From the NCBI RefSeq assembly GCF_013363975.1, contig NZ_JABWGN010000019.1, positions 123,515 to 187,514 of the forward strand: a DNA stretch of 64,000 bases. Direction: 5' to 3'. Shown in pieces: positions 48,641 through 57,486 of this stretch. The stretch comes from Nonomuraea montanisoli (GTDB lineage: Bacteria > Actinomycetota > Actinomycetes > Streptosporangiales > Streptosporangiaceae). The notes under the pieces are model-generated. The model was not told the DNA's origin. It searched no databases and worked only from the letters and a program-made list of their open reading frames with translations. The first letter of the stretch is position 1; each line of letters opens with the position of its first letter. The position numbers were made by a program, and so were the translations under genes.

Positions 48641-50302
48641 CTACGACCCCAGGATCTCCCTGCGCAGCCGGGTCTTGAGGATCTTGCCGCCCGGGTTGCG
48701 CGGCAGCTCGTCCTCCCGGAACCACACGTGGACCGGGATCTTGAACTTGGCGATCCGCCCGTCCAGGAACCCCCGCAGCTCGTCGGCGGTGACGGAGGAC
48801 CCGGGCGCGAGGCGGACCACCGCGCCCACCTCCTCGCCCAGCTCGTCGTGCGGCACGCCGATGACCGCGGCGTCGTCCACGGCGGGGTGCTCGAACAGGG
48901 CGGCCTCGACCTCGGCGCAGTAGACGTTCTCGCCGCCCCGGATCACTATGTCCTTGGCCCGGTCGACGATGTAGACGAAGCCCTCCTCGTCGATCTTCGC
49001 CAGGTCGCCCGTGTGCAGCCAGCCGTTGACGAACGTCTCGGCCGTGGCCTGCGGCTTGTTCCAGTACCCCATGATGACGTTCGGGCCGCGCACGCACAGC
49101 TCGCCCACCTCGCCGCGCGGCAGCTCCTCGCCGGCCGGGTCCACCACACGCACGTCCACCACGGCCGAGGGCAGGCCGATGCTGTCGGGCCTCGACAGGT
49201 AGTCGGGCCCGCCGTTGCCGATGGCCAGGGCGGTCGTCTCCGTCATGCCGTAGCCGTTGGAGGTGGCCCGCTGGGGCAGGTTGGCGGTGATGCGCTCCAG
49301 CAGCTTGGGCGGGGCGGGCGCGCCGCCGTAGCCGACGGTGTTGAGCGAGGACAGGTCGTGCTTGGCGAAGTCGGGGTGCGACATGAGCTGCCACGCGTTG
49401 GTCGGGACGCCGATCATGACGGTGACGCGCTCGCGCTCGATGAGGCGCAGCGCCTGCGCGGGGTCCCACTTGTACATGAGCACCAGCCCGCCGCCGCCGA
49501 ACATCGTCGTGGTCAGCGCCGAGAAGCACCCCGTGACGTGGAACAGCGGCACGGCCAGCAGCGTCACCCGCCGCTGGCCGGCGGCCTCGGAGACGTCCCT
49601 GCCGGCCAGGGCGACCGCCCGCATGAGCCCGTAGGCCACGGTCATGGGCGACTGGCCGAGGTTGCGGTGGCTGCCGAGCGCGCCCTTGGGGTGCCCGGTC
49701 GTGCCCGAGGTGTAGAAGATCGTGGCGGGGTCCTCGGGCGACAGCTCGACGTCGGGGAGGCGTACCTCGGGGCCGGGCTCGCCGACGACCTCGGCGAACG
49801 TGCGCGCGCCGGGAGGCGCCTCGCCCCGGGCCACGATGAGCGGCAGGCCGGTCGCGGCCAGGCGGGCGGCCCGCTCGGCGTCGGCGATCAGCACCTTGGC
49901 GCCCGAGTCGGAGACGCCGTAGGCCAGCTCGGGCTCGGTCCACCACGCGTTCAGCGGCACGGCGACGGCGCCGGCGGCGAGCGCGGCCGAGAAGGCGACG
50001 ACCCATTCGGGGTAGTTGCGCATGGCCACGGCCACCCGGTCGCCCTTGGTGACCCCGTAGTCCTCCACGAGCCGGGTGGCCAGCGCCGCCACCCGCCGGT
50101 AGTGCTCCTCGAAGGTGATGTGCTCGTCCTCGTAGACGAGGAACACCTTGTCGCCGTGGAAGCGGCTGATGTCGAGCAGGGCTCGGAAGTGGGCGGGCGC
50201 GTGCTTCCAGGTGCGTATCCCGGTGCGGCCGATCTCCTCCACCTCGAACAGCTGGCCGGGCCCGGTGAGCTGGGCTTCCACCTGGGCATGCGTGAGCGTC
50301 AT
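48641..50302 (-). CDS. AMP-binding acyl-CoA synthetase
   Basis: A 553-residue ANL-superfamily ligase that activates a carboxylic acid with ATP and joins it to CoA. The ATP loop FYTSGTTGHPKGA, the A5 region NGYGMTETTALA, the A7-A8 hinge HTGDLAKIDEEGFVYIVDRAKD and the A10 Lys in RNPGGKILKT are all present. A medium/long-chain fatty acid is the likely substrate, but this is unproved. ATG 50302 (MTLTHAQVEAQL) is the best start. Confidence 0.9.
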   Translation of the reverse strand: MTLTHAQVEAQLTGPGQLFEVEEIGRTGIRTWKHAPAHFRALLDISRFHGDKVFLVYEDEHITFEEHYRRVAALATRLVEDYGVTKGDRVAVAMRNYPEWVVAFSAALAAGAVAVPLNAWWTEPELAYGVSDSGAKVLIADAERAARLAATGLPLIVARGEAPPGARTFAEVVGEPGPEVRLPDVELSPEDPATIFYTSGTTGHPKGALGSHRNLGQSPMTVAYGLMRAVALAGRDVSEAAGQRRVTLLAVPLFHVTGCFSALTTTMFGGGGLVLMYKWDPAQALRLIERERVTVMIGVPTNAWQLMSHPDFAKHDLSSLNTVGYGGAPAPPKLLERITANLPQRATSNGYGMTETTALAIGNGGPDYLSRPDSIGLPSAVVDVRVVDPAGEELPRGEVGELCVRGPNVIMGYWNKPQATAETFVNGWLHTGDLAKIDEEGFVYIVDRAKDIVIRGGENVYCAEVEAALFEHPAVDDAAVIGVPHDELGEEVGAVVRLAPGSSVTADELRGFLDGRIAKFKIPVHVWFREDELPRNPGGKILKTRLRREILGS

Positions 50303-50498
50303 GCGCAGACTCCCGCGATGAGACGGCTGGTCCGGAAGCCTCACAGTACCGACCGGTAGGTACGGTGCGCTAGAGCAACATTCCGTTCGCACCGTGCGCA
50401 GGGGAAACGCCCTCGTCCGCGGCGTGCCGCACCCCCTCCGACTTGCATGTTCTTGCTCTGCCGTGCATCATTTCTGCAAGCAAGGACATGAGAAGTGA

Positions 50499-50512
50499 TG
50501 CATGACTATGCA
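50499..50512 (+). promoter_or_regulatory. ARG box (ArgR operator) before argC
   Basis: TGCATGACTATGCA is a perfect dyad of the Streptomyces ARG-box type (TGCAT-N4-ATGCA), 16 bases before the argC ATG. Extra half-sites TGCAT occur at 50444 and 50464. ArgR is encoded further down the same cluster, so repression by arginine is expected. Confidence 0.8.
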
Positions 50513-50527
50513 GACATGGAGGTAGGA

Positions 50528-51550
50528 ATGAGGGCGGCGGTCGCGGGTGCCAGCGGCTACGCGGGAGGCGAGCTGCTCCGGCTGCTGCTCGGCCATCCCG
50601 AGTTCGAGATCGGCGCGCTGACCGCGGCCTCCAGCGCCGGCACCCCGCTCGGCGCCCACCAGCCCCACCTGGCGCCCCTGGCCGGCCGGGTCATCGAGGA
50701 GACCACCACCGAGGCGCTCGCCGGCCACGACGTCGTCTTCCTGGCGCTGCCGCACGGCCACTCCGCCGCCGTCGCCGCCGACCTGGGCGACGACACGCTC
50801 GTGGTCGACTGCGGCGCCGACCACCGGCTCGCCGACCCCGCCGCCTGGCAGGAGTTCTACGGCGGCGAGCACGCCGGCACCTGGCCCTACGGCCTGCCCG
50901 AGCTGCCCGGCCAGCGCGAGGTGCTCAAGAGCGCCCGCCGCGTCGCCGTCCCCGGCTGCTATCCCACCTCCGTCCTGCTGGCCCTGGCCCCCGCCTTCGC
51001 CGCCGGCCTGGCCGAGCCCGACGTCGTCGTGGTCGCCGCCAGCGGCACCAGCGGCGCGGGCAGGTCGCTCAAGACCCACCTACTCGGCAGCGAGGTCATG
51101 GGCTCCGTCAGCGCGTACGGCGTGGGCGGCGTCCACCGGCACACCCCCGAGATGGAGCAGGGCCTGTCGAACGTCGCCGGCACCCCGGTGCGCGTGTCGT
51201 TCACCCCGACGCTCGCCCCGATGAGCCGCGGCATCCTCGCCACCTGCACCGCCCCCGCCGCCCCCGGGCTCACCCGCGCGGCCGTCCGCGAGGCGTACGA
51301 GAGCGCCCTGGCCACCGAGCCGTTCGTCCGGCTCCTGCCTGAGGGCGTCTGGCCCGCCACCTCCATGACGTACGGCGCCAACACCGCGGCCGTGCAGGTG
51401 ACGCTCGACGAGCGCGCCGGCCGCCTCATCGCCGTCATCGCCATCGACAACCTCACCAAGGGGACCGCCGGAGGCGCGCTCCAGAGTGCGAACCTCGCCC
51501 TTGGCCTGCCCGAAGAGCTCGGTCTCCCCACGACAGGAGTCGCCCCATGA
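50528..51550 (+). CDS. argC: N-acetyl-gamma-glutamyl-phosphate reductase
   Basis: Third step of arginine synthesis. GASGYAGGELLRLLL is the NADP-binding start, PGCYPTSVLL holds the catalytic Cys (about residue 145) and HRHTPEMEQ follows. The start ATG 50528 has GGAGG five bases upstream; earlier in-frame ATG and GTG codons lie within the operator. The 340-residue length is typical. The stop overlaps argJ (ATGA). Confidence 0.95.
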   Translation: MRAAVAGASGYAGGELLRLLLGHPEFEIGALTAASSAGTPLGAHQPHLAPLAGRVIEETTTEALAGHDVVFLALPHGHSAAVAADLGDDTLVVDCGADHRLADPAAWQEFYGGEHAGTWPYGLPELPGQREVLKSARRVAVPGCYPTSVLLALAPAFAAGLAEPDVVVVAASGTSGAGRSLKTHLLGSEVMGSVSAYGVGGVHRHTPEMEQGLSNVAGTPVRVSFTPTLAPMSRGILATCTAPAAPGLTRAAVREAYESALATEPFVRLLPEGVWPATSMTYGANTAAVQVTLDERAGRLIAVIAIDNLTKGTAGGALQSANLALGLPEELGLPTTGVAP

Positions 51551-52698
51551 GCGTGACCGCCCCCCTCGGCTTCCGGGCCGCGGGCATCGCCGCCGGCATC
51601 AAGTCCGGCGGCTCCCGCGACCTCGCCCTCGTCGTCAACGACGGGCCCAGCCGCGCCGCCGCCGGCGTCTTCACCGCCAACCGCGTGAAGGCCGCCCCCG
51701 TGCTGTGGTCGCAGCAGGTCCTGAGCGGCGGCAGGGTCCGGGCGGTCGTCCTCAACTCCGGAGGCGCCAACGCCTGCACCGGCCCCGAGGGCTTCCAGGA
51801 CACTCACGCCACCGCCGAGCGGGTGGCCGACGTGATCGGCGACTCCGCCGGCGAGATCGCCGTCTGCTCCACCGGCCTCATCGGCGAGCGGCTGCCCATG
51901 GACGCCCTGCTGCCCGGCGTCGACCAGGCCGGCTCCCAGCTCTCCCGCGACGGCGGCCTGGCCGCCGCCGACGCCATCCGCACCACCGACACCGTCTCCA
52001 AGATCTCGTTCAAGCGGGCCGACGGCTACATGGTCGGCGGCATGGCCAAGGGCGCCGGCATGCTCGCCCCCGCCCTGGCCACCATGCTCTGCGTGATCAC
52101 CACCGACGCCGACCTGACCAGCGGCCAGCTCGACGCCGTGCTGCGCCGGGCCACCTCCCGCACCTTCGACCGGCTCGACGCCGACGGCTGCATGTCCACC
52201 AACGACACCGTGCTGCTGCTGGCCAGCGGCGCCTCCGGCGTCGTGCCCGACCTGGCCGAGTTCGAGCAGAAGGTCACCGAGGTCTGCGCCGACCTGGCCC
52301 GCCAGCTCCTCGTCGACGCCGAGGGCGCCACCAAGGCCGTCGCCATCGAGGTGGTCGGCGCCGCCACCGAGGAGGACGCGCTGCTGGTCGGCCGCGCCGT
52401 CGCCCGCTCCAACCTGCTCAAGTGCGCCGTCCACGGCGAGGACCCCAACTGGGGCCGCGTGCTGTCCGCCGTCGGCACCACCTCCGCCGCGTTCGAGCCC
52501 GACCGGGTCAACGTCGCCATCAACGGCATCTGGATCTGCCGCGGCGGCGCGGTCGGCGACGACCGGTCCAAGGTGGACATGCGCCCCCGCGACGTGACCA
52601 TCACCGTCGACCTGTCGGCGGGCGCCCAGTCGGCCACGATCCACACCACCGACCTGACCGCCGCGTACGTCCACGAGAACTCGGCGTACTCGTCGTGA
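51547..52698 (+). CDS. argJ: Bifunctional glutamate N-acetyltransferase / ornithine acetyltransferase
   Basis: ArgJ moves acetyl groups from N-acetylornithine back to glutamate, giving the cyclic pathway. The precursor cleaves itself before the Thr in APALATMLCVITTDA, giving alpha and beta chains. GGANACTG and HGEDPNWGR are other signatures. The 383-residue length is normal. Overlap with argB is GTGA. Confidence 0.95.
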   Translation: MSVTAPLGFRAAGIAAGIKSGGSRDLALVVNDGPSRAAAGVFTANRVKAAPVLWSQQVLSGGRVRAVVLNSGGANACTGPEGFQDTHATAERVADVIGDSAGEIAVCSTGLIGERLPMDALLPGVDQAGSQLSRDGGLAAADAIRTTDTVSKISFKRADGYMVGGMAKGAGMLAPALATMLCVITTDADLTSGQLDAVLRRATSRTFDRLDADGCMSTNDTVLLLASGASGVVPDLAEFEQKVTEVCADLARQLLVDAEGATKAVAIEVVGAATEEDALLVGRAVARSNLLKCAVHGEDPNWGRVLSAVGTTSAAFEPDRVNVAINGIWICRGGAVGDDRSKVDMRPRDVTITVDLSAGAQSATIHTTDLTAAYVHENSAYSS

Positions 52699-53603
52699 CC
52701 GCCGCTTCCGGAACCGGCCCCTCGCTGCGCGCGAACGGCGCCCACGCCAAGGCCGGCACGCTCATCGAGGCGCTGCCCTGGCTGACCCGCTTCCACGGCG
52801 CGACCGTCGTGGTCAAGTACGGCGGCAACGCCATGACCGAGGACGCGCTCAAGGCCGGCTTCGCCGAGGACATCGTCTTCCTGCGCCACGCCGGCCTGCG
52901 GCCGGTCGTCGTCCACGGCGGCGGCCCCCAGATCAGCGAGCACCTCGACCGGCTCGGCATCGAGTCCACCTTCACCGCGGGCCTGCGCGTCACCACGCCC
53001 GAGGCCATGCAGGTCGTCCGCATGGTGCTGGTCGGCCAGGTCAACCGCGACGTCGTCGGCCTGATCAACCGGCACGGCCCGTTCGCGGTCGGCCTGTCCG
53101 GCGAGGACGCCCACCTGTTCACCGCCGAGCGCAAGCACGCCGTCGTCGACGGCGAGCCCGTGGACATCGGCCAGGTCGGCGACATCGTCAGGGTCGAGCC
53201 CGGCGCGGTGCTCGCGCTCATCGACGACGGCCGCGTCCCGGTCGTCTCCAGCATCGCCCGCGGCGAGGACGGCCAGGTCTACAACGTCAACGCCGACACC
53301 GCCGCCGCGGCGCTCGCCGTCGCGCTCGGCGCCCACAAGCTCATCGTCCTCACCGACGTCGAGGGCCTGTACGCCAACTGGCCCGACGACACCGACGTCA
53401 TCGACCAGCTCGGCGCCGCCGAGCTGGAGGACCTGATACCCACCCTGTCCAGCGGCATGGTGCCCAAGATGGAGGCATGCCTGACCGCGGTGCGGGGAGG
53501 CGTGCCCCAGGCGCACGTCCTCGACGGACGGGTGCCCCACGCCCTCCTGCTGGAGATCTTCACCGACGAAGGAATCGGAACCATGGTGATGCCCGATGAG
53601 TGA
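52695..53603 (+). CDS. argB: Acetylglutamate kinase
   Basis: The kinase forms N-acetyl-glutamyl phosphate. VVKYGGNAM (phosphate loop), HGGGPQIS and GEDAHLFTAERK, with the substrate-binding VYNVNADTAAAALAVAL, are visible. The 302-residue protein has an N-terminal helix of the kind linked to arginine feedback inhibition. It overlaps argD by eight bases. Confidence 0.95.
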   Translation: MTAASGTGPSLRANGAHAKAGTLIEALPWLTRFHGATVVVKYGGNAMTEDALKAGFAEDIVFLRHAGLRPVVVHGGGPQISEHLDRLGIESTFTAGLRVTTPEAMQVVRMVLVGQVNRDVVGLINRHGPFAVGLSGEDAHLFTAERKHAVVDGEPVDIGQVGDIVRVEPGAVLALIDDGRVPVVSSIARGEDGQVYNVNADTAAAALAVALGAHKLIVLTDVEGLYANWPDDTDVIDQLGAAELEDLIPTLSSGMVPKMEACLTAVRGGVPQAHVLDGRVPHALLLEIFTDEGIGTMVMPDE

Positions 53604-54774
53604 GCAGCCCAGCCTGTTCGACCGGTTCGAGCGGGCGTTCATGCCCAACTACGGCGTCCCGCCGGTCGCGCTGGCCCGCGGCGAGGGCACCCGCGTGTGG
53701 GACGTGGACGGCAAGGAGTACCTCGACTTCATCGGCGGCATCGCGGTCAGCTCCCTCGGCCACGCCCACCCGGCGCTGGTCGAGGCCGTCTCCCGCCAGG
53801 TGGCGACCATCGCCCACACCAGCAACCTGTTCCTGCACGAGCCCGAGGTGCTGCTCGCCGAGCGGCTCCAGGAGCTGCTCAAGGCGCCCGCGCGCGTCTT
53901 CCTCGCCAACTCCGGCACCGAGGCCAACGAGGCGGCCTACAAGCTCGCGCTCAAGTACGGCCGGCGCGAGGGCCGCAGTTACTTCGTCGCCGCCGAGAAC
54001 GGCTTCCACGGCCGCACCATCGGCGCCCTGTCGCTGACCGGCAAGAAGGCCATCCGCGACCAGTTCGGCCCGTTCCCGGTCGACGTCCGCTTCGTCCCCT
54101 ACGGCGACGCCGACGCGCTCAAGGAGGCCGTGACCGGCGACTGCATCGCCGTCTTCCTGGAGCCCACCCAGGGCGAGGCCGGCGTCGTCCCGCCCCCCGA
54201 CGGCTACCTGGCCGCGGCCCGCGAGATCTGCGACGCCACCGGCGCGCTGCTCGTGGCCGACGAGATCCAGTCGGCGATCGGCCGCACCGGCCACTGGTTC
54301 GCCCACCAGGCCGACGGCTTCACCCCCGACATCCTCACCCTGGCCAAGGGCCTCGGCGGCGGCCTGCCGATCGGCGCGTGCGTCGGCTTCGGCGAGGCCG
54401 GCACCCTGTTCGCCAAGGGCGACCACGGCTCCACCTTCGGCGGCAACCCGGTCGCCTGCGCCGCCGCCCTGGCCGTGCTCGACAACGTCGACCTCGGCCA
54501 CGTCCAGCAGGTCGCGACCCGGCTGCGCGACGGCCTGGAGGCGATCGGCCACCCGCTGCTCAAGGGCGTGCGCGGGCGCGGCCTCTGGCTGGCCGCCGTG
54601 CTGACCGAGCCGGTCTCCGGCCGCGTCCAGGACGCCGCCGCCGGCGCCGGGTTCCTCGTCAACGCGCTGCAGCCCGACGCCGTACGGCTCGCCCCGCCGC
54701 TCGTCGTCACCGAGGCCGAGATCGACGCGTTCGTGTCCGCGTTCCCCGCGATCCTCACGGAGGCCGCCCGGTGA
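53596..54774 (+). CDS. argD: Acetylornithine aminotransferase
   Basis: A PLP-dependent class III aminotransferase of 392 residues. NSGTEANEAAYKLA (phosphate binding), LVADEIQSAIGRTG and the Schiff-base Lys in TLAKGLGGGLPIGA are present. The overlap with argF is GTGA. Confidence 0.95.
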   Translation: MSEQPSLFDRFERAFMPNYGVPPVALARGEGTRVWDVDGKEYLDFIGGIAVSSLGHAHPALVEAVSRQVATIAHTSNLFLHEPEVLLAERLQELLKAPARVFLANSGTEANEAAYKLALKYGRREGRSYFVAAENGFHGRTIGALSLTGKKAIRDQFGPFPVDVRFVPYGDADALKEAVTGDCIAVFLEPTQGEAGVVPPPDGYLAAAREICDATGALLVADEIQSAIGRTGHWFAHQADGFTPDILTLAKGLGGGLPIGACVGFGEAGTLFAKGDHGSTFGGNPVACAAALAVLDNVDLGHVQQVATRLRDGLEAIGHPLLKGVRGRGLWLAAVLTEPVSGRVQDAAAGAGFLVNALQPDAVRLAPPLVVTEAEIDAFVSAFPAILTEAAR

Positions 54775-55688
54775 GACACTTCCTCAGGGACGACGACCTG
54801 TCGCCCGCCGAGCAGGCCGAGGTGCTCGACCTGGCCGAGGCCATGAAGAAGGACCGCTACGGCTACCGCCCGTTCGAGGGACCGAAGACCGTCGCCGTGC
54901 TGTTCGACAAGCCCTCCACCCGCACCCGCGTGTCGTTCGCCGTGGGCGTCGGCGAGCTGGGCGGCCTGCCGCTCGTCATCGACGGAGGATCCTCCCAGAT
55001 GGGCCGCGGCGAGCCGATCGAGGACACCGCCCGCGTCCTGGACCGCCAGGTGGCCGCGATCGTGTGGCGCACCTCCGGCCAGGAGCGGATCGAGGCCATG
55101 GCCTCCGCCTCCGCCGTCCCCGTGGTCAACGCGCTGACCGACGAGTTCCACCCCTGCCAGATCCTCGCCGACCTGCAGACGGTCCGCGAGCGCCTCGGCC
55201 GCACGGCCGGGCTCACGCTCGCCTACCTCGGTGACGGCGCCAACAACATGGCCCACTCCTACCTGCTCGGCTGCGCCACCGCCGGCATGCACGTGCGCGT
55301 CGCCGCGCCGGCCGGCTACCAGCCCGACCCCGTCGTCCTCGACCGGGCCGCCGCCATCGCGGCCCGCACGGGCGGCTCGGTCCTCGCGACCTCCGACCCC
55401 GCCGCCGCGGCCGCCGGCGCCCACGTCGTCACCACCGACACCTGGGTGTCCATGGGCCAGGACGGCAAGGAGGAGCGGGTCGCCGCGCTCATGCCGTACC
55501 AGGTGAACGCGGAGCTGCTGGAGCACGCCGCGGACGACGCGATCGTGCTGCACTGCCTGCCCGCCTACCGCGGCTACGAGATCACCGCCGACGTCCTCGA
55601 CGGACCCCGCAGCGCCGTGTGGGACCAGGCCGAGAACCGCCTGCACGCCCAGAAGGCGCTCCTGCACTGGCTGGTGACGCGACCGTGA
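54771..55688 (+). CDS. argF: Ornithine carbamoyltransferase
   Basis: Joins carbamoyl phosphate and ornithine to citrulline. The carbamoyl-phosphate loop KPSTRTRVSF, HPCQILADLQT and the ornithine-side HCLPAYRG are intact in 305 residues. The start GTG 54771 overlaps argD. Confidence 0.95.
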   Translation: MRHFLRDDDLSPAEQAEVLDLAEAMKKDRYGYRPFEGPKTVAVLFDKPSTRTRVSFAVGVGELGGLPLVIDGGSSQMGRGEPIEDTARVLDRQVAAIVWRTSGQERIEAMASASAVPVVNALTDEFHPCQILADLQTVRERLGRTAGLTLAYLGDGANNMAHSYLLGCATAGMHVRVAAPAGYQPDPVVLDRAAAIAARTGGSVLATSDPAAAAAGAHVVTTDTWVSMGQDGKEERVAALMPYQVNAELLEHAADDAIVLHCLPAYRGYEITADVLDGPRSAVWDQAENRLHAQKALLHWLVTRP

Positions 55689-56191
55689 CCATCCCCATGA
55701 CCAAGGCCGCCCGCCAGGCCAAGATCACCGACCTGCTCCAGCGGCAGGCGGTGCGCTCCCAGCCCGAGCTGGCCAAGCTGCTGGCCGAGAGCGGCGTCGA
55801 GGTCACCCAGGCCACGCTGTCGCGCGACCTCGACGAGCTCGGCGCGCTCAAGCTGCGCGCCGAGGACGGCTCGCTGGTCTACGCGCTGCCCGGCGAGGGC
55901 GGCGGCCGCATCCCGGTCGCCCGGCTCGGCACCGGCGAGTCGCCCGCCGCGCGGCTGCACCGCATCGCCGAGGAGCTCCTGGTCTCGGCCGAGGCGTCGG
56001 CCAACCTGATCATCGTCCGCACGCCGCCCGGAGCCGCCCAGTTCCTGGCCTCGGCCATCGACCACGCCGACTGGGAGTCCATCCTCGGCACGGTCGCGGG
56101 CGACGACACGATCCTCGTCATCAGCCGCGACCCGCAAGGCGGCCAGGCGGTGGCCGAGTCCCTGCTCAAGGCCGCCGACCGCCGCGCCTAG
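55685..56191 (+). CDS. argR: Arginine repressor
   Basis: The 168-residue protein has an N-terminal winged helix (ITDLLQRQAVRSQPELAKLL, then TQATLSRDLDELG). The C-terminal hexamerisation/arginine-binding domain holds PPGAAQFLASAIDHADWESILGT in context, with the acidic GDDTILV motif. It probably binds the ARG box at 50499-50512. The start is GTG 55685 overlapping the argF stop by four bases. Confidence 0.95.
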   Translation: MTIPMTKAARQAKITDLLQRQAVRSQPELAKLLAESGVEVTQATLSRDLDELGALKLRAEDGSLVYALPGEGGGRIPVARLGTGESPAARLHRIAEELLVSAEASANLIIVRTPPGAAQFLASAIDHADWESILGTVAGDDTILVISRDPQGGQAVAESLLKAADRRA

Positions 56192-56213
56192 AAACACCCG
56201 GGAGGTTCCCGAC

Positions 56214-57413
56214 ATGAGCGAGAGAGTGGTCCTCGCGTACTCCGGCGGGCTCGACACGTCCGTCGCCATCCCGTTCCTGGCCGAGAAGATGGACGCCGAG
56301 GTCATCGCCGTCGCCGTCGACCTCGGCCAGGGCGGCGAGGACATGGACGTGATCCGCAAGCGCGCCCTCGACTGCGGCGCCGCCGAGTCGGTCGTGGTGG
56401 ACGCCAAGGAGGAGTTCGCCGCCGACTTCTGCGTGCCGGCCCTGCGCGCCAACGCGCTCTACATGGACCGCTATCCGCTCGTGTCGTCGCTGTCGCGGCC
56501 GCTCATCGTCAGGCACCTGGTCGCGGCGGCCGAGCGGTTCGGCGGCACGGTCGTCTCCCACGGCTGCACCGGCAAGGGCAACGACCAGGTCCGCTTCGAG
56601 GCGGGCCTGGCCGCGCTCGCCCCCGGCCTGCGCGTCGTCGCCCCGGCCCGGGACTTCGCCTGGACCCGCGACAAGGCCATCGAGTTCGCCGAGGACAAGG
56701 GCCTGCCGATCGAGACGACGAAGAGCAACCCGTTCTCCATCGACCAGAACCTCTGGGGCCGCGCCATCGAGACCGGCTTCCTTGAGGACATCTGGAACGG
56801 CCCCACCGAGGACGTCTACGCCTACACCGCCGACCCGGCCGCCCCGCGCGAGCCCGACGAGGTGGTCATCACCTTCGACCAGGGCGTCCCGGTCGCGCTC
56901 GACGGGCGGCCGCTCACGCCGTACCAGGTGATCGACGAGCTCAACCGGCGCGCCGGCGCCCAGGGCGTCGGCCGCGTCGACCTGGTCGAGGACCGGCTCG
57001 TCGGCATCAAGTCCCGCGAGGTGTACGAGGCGCCCGGCGCCGTCGCGCTCATCACCGCGCACATGGAGCTGGAGAACGTCACCGTCGAACGCGACCTGGC
57101 GCGCTTCAAGCGCGGCGTCGACCAGCGGTGGAGCGAGCTCGTCTACGACGGCCTGTGGTTCTCGCCGCTCAAGGACGCGCTCGACGCCTTCGTCGCCGAC
57201 GCCCAGAAGCACGTCTCCGGCGACGTCCGCATGACGTTGCACGGGGGACGCGCCACCGTCACCGGCCGGCGATCCGGCCAGTCCCTGTACGATTTCTCGC
57301 TGGCCACCTACGACACCGGCGACAGCTTCGACCAGTCCCTGGCCAGGGGCTTCGTCCAGCTCTTCAGCCTTCCCGCCAAGATCGCGGCGGCCCGGGACGC
57401 CCGGCACGGGTGA
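56214..57413 (+). CDS. argG: Argininosuccinate synthase
   Basis: Condenses citrulline and aspartate with ATP. The ATP loop AYSGGLDTSV, HGCTGKGNDQVRFE and ETTKSNPFSIDQNLWGR are seen in 399 residues. GGGAGG precedes ATG 56214. It follows argR with 22 bases between, so the cluster argCJBDFR-G-H may be one unit. Confidence 0.96.
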   Translation: MSERVVLAYSGGLDTSVAIPFLAEKMDAEVIAVAVDLGQGGEDMDVIRKRALDCGAAESVVVDAKEEFAADFCVPALRANALYMDRYPLVSSLSRPLIVRHLVAAAERFGGTVVSHGCTGKGNDQVRFEAGLAALAPGLRVVAPARDFAWTRDKAIEFAEDKGLPIETTKSNPFSIDQNLWGRAIETGFLEDIWNGPTEDVYAYTADPAAPREPDEVVITFDQGVPVALDGRPLTPYQVIDELNRRAGAQGVGRVDLVEDRLVGIKSREVYEAPGAVALITAHMELENVTVERDLARFKRGVDQRWSELVYDGLWFSPLKDALDAFVADAQKHVSGDVRMTLHGGRATVTGRRSGQSLYDFSLATYDTGDSFDQSLARGFVQLFSLPAKIAAARDARHG

Positions 57414-57486
57414 CGTGCACTAAGGTCGCGCAGGAGATCCGGCGCCGGCGCGGCCAGACAATCTTGCCGAGGAGGAGATGACAACC

